Assembly: GCA_014529385.2 (NCBI GenBank)
Contig: CM043965.1
Coordinates: 62,083,933 to 62,147,932, forward strand
Origin: Adiantum capillus-veneris
Taxonomy: Eukaryota > Streptophyta > Polypodiopsida > Polypodiales > Pteridaceae
Direction: 5' to 3'
Length of the DNA stretch: 64,000 nt
Shown here: piece after piece, positions 56,467 through 64,000 of the stretch
Numbering within the stretch: position 1 is the first letter of the stretch
Layout: every line of letters starts with the position of its first letter
Notes under the pieces: model-generated
Database searches by the model: none
What the model saw: the letters and a program-made list of their open reading frames with translations, nothing else
Told to the model about the DNA's origin: nothing
Position numbers and translations under genes: made by a program

Positions 56467-57949
56467 AGTCCTGTCAGCTACACCTCACAGATTGACAATT
56501 ATGTACATGGTTCTCGCTATGTTTGCAATAAGATAGAGTGAGGCTAGACAATCCACCAAACCTTTGGTGCTGTTGTCCGGGATAAAGTGACTTAAACTAA
56601 GAAGAACCTCAATGCTTGGATATCATTTTTTGTCACTTTCTTTAGGTTTACTTGGAGAAAAACATCATTTTTTAGAAACCACATAGTTGAGGAGTGTTAT
56701 CTTCAGTTGTGTAGAGGTGTCTTGGGCGTAGTTGTACTTATCGATGATCTTTTAAGCATATATTAAGTTGTTTTTTTGAGTGGTTGATGAGCTAAACTAT
56801 GCGAGAGTTTGAAAGTTGATAATTCATAAAAAACAAGAAAAAAACAGTGTTTATGGACACTTTTTACTATCTGTGTTGTGTAGTAGATTAAGTAGTCATC
56901 GTGGATTTCCAATCCATCTCCCTCTTTAAGGGATTATCTATGAGTCTTCTCTAGATATTTAGAGTTTCACTGAACTTCTAGGTAAGTTCAAAGGACCACT
57001 AAACATTGTTAAAAACTGATTTTAAAGGAGCTGTAAGAGCACTATGGTAAGCTAAAATTAGCATTGGATTTCAAAGGTTTGCAAAATAAAAATAAAAATT
57101 TATAATCTTCTATATAACGTATGCATGCAAATCTCAAATTTCTTTTGAACAAAAGTACTTGAAATATATTGGTAAAAACTTGATTGGCTTCAAATTTTCA
57201 AAAAAGTGCAATTTAATATCACTAGATAATAAATTTTGTTTTTTGTTATCTAAAGCTAAAATTGAGATTTGGGTCAACGATCGTCTTGACAAGGTGAAGT
57301 ATAAGAAGTTTCGTGAAGGCTCAAAATGTTTTGAGTTTATTTGATTCGAAGATTGATGCCAAATCCACGTCCATTTCTGATCAATTGATAAGTGGAGGTA
57401 AGTACAAAAAATTTGATCCAAATTTGTTGAAACTTGTTGACAGGCCTTAAAATACTTTGTACTAATTGTGGGAATCATCAAAAGTTGAAAATCTTGCAAA
57501 TATGGATACATAGATAATAATCACACTTATTATCTCTAACTACAAAATTGTAAAATTTTCATTAATTGAGTATACTATATGTTAGGCCATAGTGTATTGA
57601 GCTTATGTTTCAAATTTGATGTTATTTGGAGCTACCGAGCGTCAATTGTACAAAAACTAGAGCAGGGTGTCAACTATAGAAAGTGTCAACCAAGGAGGAC
57701 CCCCTATACACTATCGTAGATACTTACTCTAACTCGACCTGAGACACGTCTTCCTTTTCCACTCATTCGGGTGCTAGAACTTTGTTGTGATTTTAAGCAT
57801 ATCTTAACCTTCTATGAAACCAATACTCATTGGGCTGAAATTTATCTAGATCCTAATGAGGAGTACTTGGTTTGAGTTGATGAACATAGTGTTGAGTTTG
57901 AAGAGGAGGTTAGAGCCAAAAAGCAAGATATTTTCTACATGGATTAAAA

Positions 57950-58866
57950 TGGAATGCAATACTTGAAGATTGTGAATCTTGACACTATGAATAAATGGGG
58001 GCTGGAAGTTGATAAATTGATCCCATATATGACCACCAAGAAGGGACCGCCGATACTTGAGTTGGATGATTATGACCAGGTAGACACTAAGCCTTTAAAG
58101 TGTATCCCTACAATTAGGAGTCTATTGTTGGGAGGAAAAAAATTCTAGAGACTTGTTGTGGACAGCTCATGCCAAGCCATAACACTAACACCTGTCAAGA
58201 TCATGTATATACTCAAGATTAGGGAGAAAAGATCAACAAATCTTCCTGTATACCTCTTTCAAACCATACCTCTAAGATTGATTACGAACTTGATAACATT
58301 GGCTAGGAGATCTCTTAGTGCTTGTTCAAAAATGGGAATCAAACATAGCATGGTAGCACAAATATATAGCTTTAAATAAAAACAAGGAGAATCTGTGAGA
58401 AATTGTGTGAGTAGAATGAGACAATACATTGATAGATTCCTAGAGTTAGAAATTCCAGCCAAGAAGAGACTCGTCTTACTATTTCTTGAAGGTCTACTCA
58501 ATAAAGAGTTGCATGCTATGATTTATAACAAAAAACACTAAAACTTCAAAGCATGCATTCTTTATGCAATAGACTTAGGAGACAACTGTGAAATCTTCAA
58601 CGAAGAAAGCACTGTGAGAGACACTCAAAGTGAGAGGACTACATCTACTATGCCAACACAAGTAGAACCGACTATGGAACCTCCTCTAAATTTTGCAGAG
58701 AACATACTCAAGCGGATGAATGGCATGATGAGCAACATGCAAAGAATGCCAATGAGAGGGCCACGACAATGTCCACCGCAAGAAAAATTCATGGGACCAT
58801 CCAGGCCACCTAAATGGTGTGCTATCAAGGACAAATGGACAAACCATGAGACAAACAAGTGTTACT
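57950..58866 (+). pseudogene. Ty3 gag remnant
   Basis: Readable pieces are SVRNCVSRMRQYIDRFLELE, then RLVLLFLEGLLNKELHAMI, then FKACILYAIDLGDNCEIF, the conserved order of plant Ty3 retrotrans_gag domains. A Met/Pro-rich linker leads to a knuckle-like W-C-A-I-K-D-K-W-T-N-H-E-T-N-K-C-Y in which one Cys of the usual pair is replaced. Broken by stops. Confidence 0.78.
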
Positions 58867-59489
58867 AATAACCAAAGTATGACTATAATGTTCCATTTGT
58901 ACCAATGCAACTGCAGAGACACAATATGTATATATTCACTTAACATAACAAAACAACCCATGGGTATGAAAATACTCCAACTTGTACTAGGTTAGCAACC
59001 TCCACTACCAAGAAGCAATGCAATATAGTTAAGTTTATGCATCCTAAGGGACAAGTGGATGAGCAAGCTACACCATTACAATGAAGCTAGTTCATCTACC
59101 GTGGTAGTGGAGGAAGATTGGTACAATCAACCACAACCTTTCATGGCGAGTTTATCAAGCACCTCCAAAAGCAACACCTAGGTACTTCATTGAAAACCAA
59201 GGGGCTAGGCCACCCATGATGAAACCTATCCCTAAATTGAGAATGGAAAATTGTCATATTGTGGATTAGATGATCATTTTCTCTGAATACTTGATAAAAG
59301 ACACCAAGACAATTGAGGCTTATTATATGCCATGCGACAAGAAAGCGAGTCATTATCTTGAGGATTGTTCCAAGAAACCATCAAATAAAGGAAAAACGAT
59401 AATAAATATAACATCTTGCCAGTTAACTCTTATGATAGCGAATCAACAATTCTGATCAAAGTAGTTACAAGGACACAAGCCAAAAGCAT

Positions 59490-59760
59490 AAACATAACAG
59501 TGTAAAGTCAAAACCATAGTACTAGACATTGGGGCTAGCACTGCTATAACCACCAAAGCTGGATGGGAAGCTTGGGGTAGACCAACAATAAAGCAATCAA
59601 GAACGAAACTACAACTGATAGATGGCCACATTGACCAACCAATCGAATCATTGGAAAATGTGATAGTAAAAAATTGCAAGATCGACTACCGACATACTTT
59701 TGCCATTGTAGATTTGGAAAGAAACTAAACTTTGAAATCATTTTCGGATGACCTTTGATG
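59490..59760 (+). pseudogene. Ty3 aspartic protease remnant
   Basis: Reads TIVLDIGASTAITTKAGWEA with the active-site Asp-(Ile)-Gly-Ala in place of the usual D-T/S-G-A, then LQLIDGHIDQP and VIVKNCKIDYRHTFAIVD. Between gag and here a CDKKASHYLEDC block resembles a second knuckle. Confidence 0.75.
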
Positions 59761-60168
59761 AATCCAAGATTAAAAAATGACTACTTGTATTTGAAACAAG
59801 TAGGATCAGGTAGAAGGCTAAACCTGAAAGATCATTCTTACAAGTATGTCTTAAAAACATCAATTTAAGAATTTGATTTTGAAACCTCAACTGAAACTAA
59901 ATTGCCATCATGGACAAACAAAGACACTCATATTTGGATGTGTAGAGATTTAGAGAATGGGAGTTTAAAGCGAGAAGTGTGTATCTGATATTGAGATATA
60001 TATGCTGCAGACTACGTACCATAACCTTCCCTTGACATCATTTTGAGCCATTTGAATGGACTCAAAATAATAGCGCCATGGACATTTGTGTTAATGAGTC
60101 CACACAAACATATTTTGCGATGACGAGGGATATAAAACTATTCCTATCCAAATGGTAACCATTGTGCA

Positions 60169-60296
60169 ACTCGATGATCATCAAGTTTTCTCTAACCATT
60201 GCTATGATACTATGGATGCGCTAGAAGAGGAAACTCAATGATCATCAAGTTTTCTCTGACCATTACTATGATACTATGGATGAGCTAGAAGAGGAA
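60169..60296. repeat. 64-bp tandem duplication in Ty3 remnant
   Basis: Two units with GATGATCATCAAGTTTTCTC and TATGATACTATGGATG. Confidence 0.9.
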
Positions 60297-60546
60297 AGTA
60301 TTATAACAAAAGAATCCTTCAAGAAAGAGCACATAAGAGCCAAGTTTTTGCTACAAGGAGGAGCAGAAAGATACTTTGATTTTTTCAATCAACATTGTAG
60401 ATGAAAAGATAGATATAGAAAGAGACAAGAAACTAAAATGTTGAGAAACAAGTCTATGCCAAAGTTTAAAGGAAAAACATAGTTTCTGATGGTGGTTAAT
60501 GTTGATGATGTATTAAGGATAGTAATGATAGGTAGATACCTCATCT

Positions 60547-60548
<2 letters not shown>

Positions 60549-60616
<68 letters not shown>
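60549..60616. repeat. (GA)n microsatellite
   Basis: 68-bp pure GA tract inside the decayed Ty3 element. Confidence 0.97.
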
Positions 60617-60619
<3 letters not shown>

Positions 60620-60999
60620 TTGAGCTGACAATATAAAACAAGACAAAAAACACAAAAGGAAAACAATCAAAGAAAAGATAATCGACCATGACAAAAGTGG
60701 ATAGGAGAATTGAATATCAAGAGTAAGACGGATCATGAAAGAGGGATGGATCACCAAAATAGAGTAAAAAAGTGACAAGGTAGTGAGGATATGAGTGTTC
60801 CATCCCACTATAAGAAGTGCACCCTGCATGATAGATGGATCATTGTGGAGCAACCCATGCAATAGCCTAATGAATTGATTTTTTTTTTAATGAAGGATTG
60901 AAGAATGCAAAGAAGATTGACCTAGCAAAATCACAGCAAGAGCCAAAACCTGCTTATATTGTAAGTGATTTCTCACATGAAGAAGAGATTCTTGTCAAA

Positions 61000-61880
61000 A
61001 CTTTAAAGAAATATAGGGATGTCTTTGCATTTTCATACAAAGATCTCAAGGGGATGAATTTTGTCATTTGGTAACATACAATACTAATGAAAGATGACGC
61101 CAAGCCAAGTAGACAAACACCCTACACTTACAATGAGACCTTTGTTTAAGAATATCGAAGAGTAGATCGAAAAGCTCAAGGAAGGTGAGTTCATCTTTGA
61201 AATTAAATACACAGATTGGGTATTCCCAATTGAGGTAGTACTTAAGAAAAATGAGAAACTAAGGGTGTGTATTAACCTCAAAAAGATGAATGCAGGAACC
61301 ATAAGAGACAACTATCCTCTTCCTAGCATCGATCATGTTCTAGAAAGAGTGACTCGAAAAGAAGCCTACAACTTTCTAGATGGATTCTCAAGCTATAACC
61401 AACTGGCCACCATTGATCTAAAAGACCAACATAAAAGGGAGTTTGCTATGGAGTGGGACATATTTGCATACAGAGTCATGAATTTTGGGTTGGCACATGC
61501 TCCATCAACAGTCCAAAGAGTGGGACACATCTGCATACACAGTCATGCCTTTTGGCACATGCTCCAATAACATTCCAAAGACTCACAAGTCATGCTTTCA
61601 AGGAGTATGTACTTGACTTATTAGAAGTTTACATGGATGACTTGTGCATACACTCAGGCAAATGAATAGACCACTTTGAGCATACCAAGAAAGTCTTTGA
61701 GAATTTCCACCTATATGCGCAAAATTCTTGGAGATATAGTCTCCAAATATGGGTTTGCGACATATATGGATATAGCGGAGGTCATTATGGAAATGCTTAA
61801 ACCAACCAATGTCAAGAAAGTTCAAGCTTTCATGGGATATTGTGAATATTATCGGAGATTCATCTTCATGCCGTTGTGAT
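61000..61880 (+). pseudogene. Ty3 reverse transcriptase remnant with internal duplication
   Basis: Begins FAFSYKDLKG, then RVCINLKKMNAGTIRDNYPL, VLERVTRKEAYNFLDGFSSY, DQHKREFAMEW and FAYRVMNFGLAHAPST. The last block (61455-61519) is repeated in worn form (61520-61581), then AFKEYVLDLLEVYMDDLCIH carries the catalytic YMDD. Connection: VKKVQAFMGYCEYYRRFI. Stops and frameshifts make it inactive. Confidence 0.85.
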
Positions 61881-61929
61881 TTTTATACCCATGTATGGCT
61901 TGATAAAAAAATATGTTTGGGTTGAAGAA

Positions 61930-62467
61930 TACGAAGAGTTTTTAAATTTTTTAAAAACAAGTTTTATCTTGACCCTCAATCTTGAAAACTCTTGATTGAA
62001 ATAAAGTTTTTCCTATGCATGTTGATGCTTCTAATTTTGCTATTAATAGCACAAGCATGAGATGGAACCATGGATTTTTCTCTCTCTTATGCTAGTAGGT
62101 AATTAAATACAACTAAAAAAAATTACACCACAACAAAAAGACAAGGCCTAAAAATGTCAAAAAGCTTAGACATTACTTATTGGCAAATAAGTTTGTGTTC
62201 TTTGTGGATCACCAGACATTACTCTATCTAAATAAACCACGTAATATTGACATAATAGTAAGACGGTTCATCATCTTATTGGGATTTGATGTTATAGTGG
62301 TTGTCAAGAAGGGTACGACACACCAAAGGGCTGACCAGTTATCAAGGATCACCTTAGGGGAACCTTCCAATGGAGTTGATAATGATTTTTCTGATGCTTT
62401 TTTGTTCTCCATAGAGATAATACCAATATGGTTGGAGGACCTGGTTACTTTTATAAAGATAACATAA
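61930..62467 (+). pseudogene. Ty3 RNase H remnant
   Basis: VFPMHVDASNFAINS with the first catalytic Asp, then after breaks a LLANKFVFFVDHQTLLYLNK block with the later Asp/His, VVVKKGTTHQRADQLSRI. The frame is open for the last 95 codons, then stops just before the second copia element. Confidence 0.85.
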
Positions 62468-62590
62468 GTAGATTTCTGCCACTTACTACTAACCCATCTA
62501 CTAACTTAACCATATATACACTTATTCTTTAATACAAACAGAATAAGAAGCTACAACAGGATAAAATTGTTGTGCGCTCCACCCAACAAC

Positions 62591-62664
<74 letters not shown>

Positions 62665-62695
62665 CACCTGCACACGCTTCCCGTGGCACCTTCAA

Positions 62696-62707
62696 CTGGT
62701 ATCAGAG
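62696..62707 (+). promoter_or_regulatory. primer binding site of second copia element
   Basis: TGGTATCAGAGC after an LTR ending ...CACCTTCAAC. Confidence 0.88.
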
Positions 62708-63839
62708 CAAGGTTTGTGCTTGCCGTTTTTGCGTCCGCGTGCGCCTGCAATTTCAAAAGTGCAAACAGGTTTTTCGATTTCGGAATTCGGCAAATTCAAC
62801 GTTACGAGAGCGTTTCCAGTAAGTGTCCTGAAGTGTTACCCCCCTTTCGGAGCTGTTCGTGCAGTCGAAAGCTTCATTCGAGCTACACTTCGGGAGTTGT
62901 ATTTTTCAACTCCACTTTTGCTACAGCTACAGGTACAGGTATAGGACACATGTGCAGGTTGTTCAGAGACTATTTTGGGATTGTATATAGCCATTTTATG
63001 GCTATTATGTGCTATTGAGATGGTGTTTATGGGCTGATTAGGAGCACATTTTGGCATCGACATTGACTCGGGTTTTTCAGGTATCCATCTCCTCACAGGT
63101 TCTTGCATACATATAGGAAATCCAGATTTCTTACAGGTTGTAGTGTCTTGCATCACAGATTTTAGTGGGAGTACTGGATGCACATATGTATTGTTTTGGC
63201 ACTTTTGATAGTGCTTAAGCTCTTTTGAGAGCGTTTTTACTCCCTGCAGGGATTTGTTTACTGCTTGCACATTTTGTTTGGTGCCTGTTTGAGCACGTAT
63301 ACTGCACCTTGCAGTATTGTTGACAATGGATGTATGTTGAGTTGTGGAAACTGCCATATGTACCTTTTGTGGAGCCAATTTGGCTTGTTTCTGGCAGTCT
63401 TGACCGTTTTTGAGACTCGGTTCGGAGGCCCTTTCTGAGATTGGGCTGGTTTCTTGTCTGCATAACCTTTTGTGAGGGTCGATAGCGTGAGGTTTTCTTG
63501 AGCTGGGGGATTCTTGAATGTTGAGATCCTTTCGCTGAGACAAGTTTCTGGAGTACCCCTTTTTTGTGGCCTCACCATAGGACATGTATAGAGAGAGCTA
63601 GGTGCATTTGACACCATGTTGGCATTCTTGGGTCAGCTTTTGACTTTTTATACACAGTTAGTGCTTGATTCACATGTCTTATGCTCTGAGAGCATTATTT
63701 TTGATGCGTTACCAATCTCGTGAGAAAGATTTGGATTGAGATTCTGTCAGTTTTTTTGGGGAAACACTGTCGAGTTTTTCCCAGAATTACCAGTGTTTAT
63801 CGCCATATTGTCTTTAGCTTGCAACCAGTCATCTAGCGG

Positions 63840-64000
63840 TGAAAGGATATTTACAATATCCAAAAATTTGATGGGACAAATTTTGCTATCTAGAAAGAGC
63901 AGATTCAAGATGTTCTCATACAAAAAGGCCAGCTGGATCCTGTCATGGAGCGCCCAAAGGGCAAGTATACAGATGTTGAGTGGGAGAGACTTGATGCTAA
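63840..64000 (+). pseudogene. copia gag start (truncated by window edge)
   Basis: Reads DIYNIQKFDGTNFAI then TAG where this gag family has Trp, then KEQIQDVLIQKGQLDPV and ERPKGKYTDVEWERLDA, open to the window end. This is the N-terminal DUF4219-type block of copia gag. A TAG sits only a few codons from where the first copia gag also stops. Confidence 0.82.

Larger units (their letters stand above)
54241..57700. other. downstream sequence, no recognisable gene
   Basis: AT-rich, with a (TC)n(CA)n block (55392-55500), a (TC)n tract (55772-55809) and the tandem duplication at 56093. A 65-codon frame at 54534 is unknown. Confidence 0.5.
57700..62470 (+). mobile_element. decayed Ty3 element, Tat/Athila-like
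   Basis: gag, protease, RT and RNase H remnants in Ty3 order on the + strand. No integrase or 3' LTR was found before the next element begins; the right part appears cut by that element. RT spelling (VCINLKKMNAGT, FLDGFSSYNQ, EWDIFAYRVMNFGLAHAPST) fits the non-chromovirus Tat/Athila side of Ty3. Stops throughout. Confidence 0.8.
62470..64000 (+). mobile_element. second copia element, 5' end (runs off window)
   Basis: Related to the copia at 6244. The LTR end is at about 62693, followed by a primer site, a leader of about 1.1 kb and the start of gag. The left LTR boundary could not be fixed (about 62470). The LTR has a (TC)n tract at 62594-62662 where the other has a TG-rich stretch. Confidence 0.8.

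Noticed and set aside
62836-63585. 249-codon minus-strand frame
   Set aside because: It lies entirely opposite the copia leader, has no known motifs and overlaps conserved noncoding sequence.

Overview
The window looks like nuclear DNA from a land plant with a large, repeat-filled genome. The evidence is one spliced plant-type gene, many LTR retrotransposons with tRNA-iMet primer sites (TGGTATCAGAG), a plant LINE, a PLS-type PPR gene fragment, AAACCCTAA-type telomere-like motifs and very long (GA)n/(TC)n tracts. The PPR style, huge intron and GA-rich repeats make a fern, or another seed-free vascular plant, my best guess. That is inference, not proof. No bacterial, organellar, tRNA or rRNA genes were recognised.

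The only convincing host gene is an Atos-like (FAM214 / DUF4210) protein gene on the + strand. Its exons are 21616-22854, 22941-23192, 23635-23715, 23802-24434 and 53584-53640. All introns are phase 0 with GT..AG ends, and the product is 753 residues. The last exon encodes only 18 residues and lies 29.1 kb beyond exon 4, so nearly half the window (24435-53583) is one intron packed with transposons.

Layout. 1-2800: decayed Ty3 chromovirus. 3045-5265: long inverted repeat, probably LTR sequence in opposite orientations. 6244-13501: Ty1/copia element with both LTRs and an AAGAG target-site duplication; its 3' LTR is split by a Helitron-like insertion carrying a PPR gene fragment. 13507-20560: decayed sequence with short tandem duplications and an 80-bp palindrome. 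20576-21615: GA-rich promoter/leader. 21616-53640: the Atos-like gene. 54240-57700: unassigned, with simple repeats and a 187-bp duplication. 57950-62470: decayed Ty3 element of Tat/Athila type (gag, protease, RT, RNase H). 62470-64000: start of a second copia element related to the first.

Inside the giant intron the insertions are nested at least four deep, and three of the four inner insertions have matching target-site duplications (the fourth differs at one base). A minus-strand gag-protease element (TRG copy 2) is split by a non-coding LTR element C (29819-42570, ACTGC). C is split by a plus-strand gag-protease element, TRG copy 1 (31107-39288, AACAG/AACAA). TRG copy 1 is split by element D, which has an uninterrupted 530-residue ORF (33526-36921, TTGGA), and by a 198-bp near-perfect palindrome made of two LTR ends head to head (32658-32855, GCCAC). 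Further along lie a solo LTR (43369-43972, ACAAT), a chromovirus remnant with a DD35E integrase and chromodomain (44136-47520), two more LTR units, and a LINE inserted into the GA tract of an LTR. The palindromic LTR-end insertion is the most unusual object in the window.
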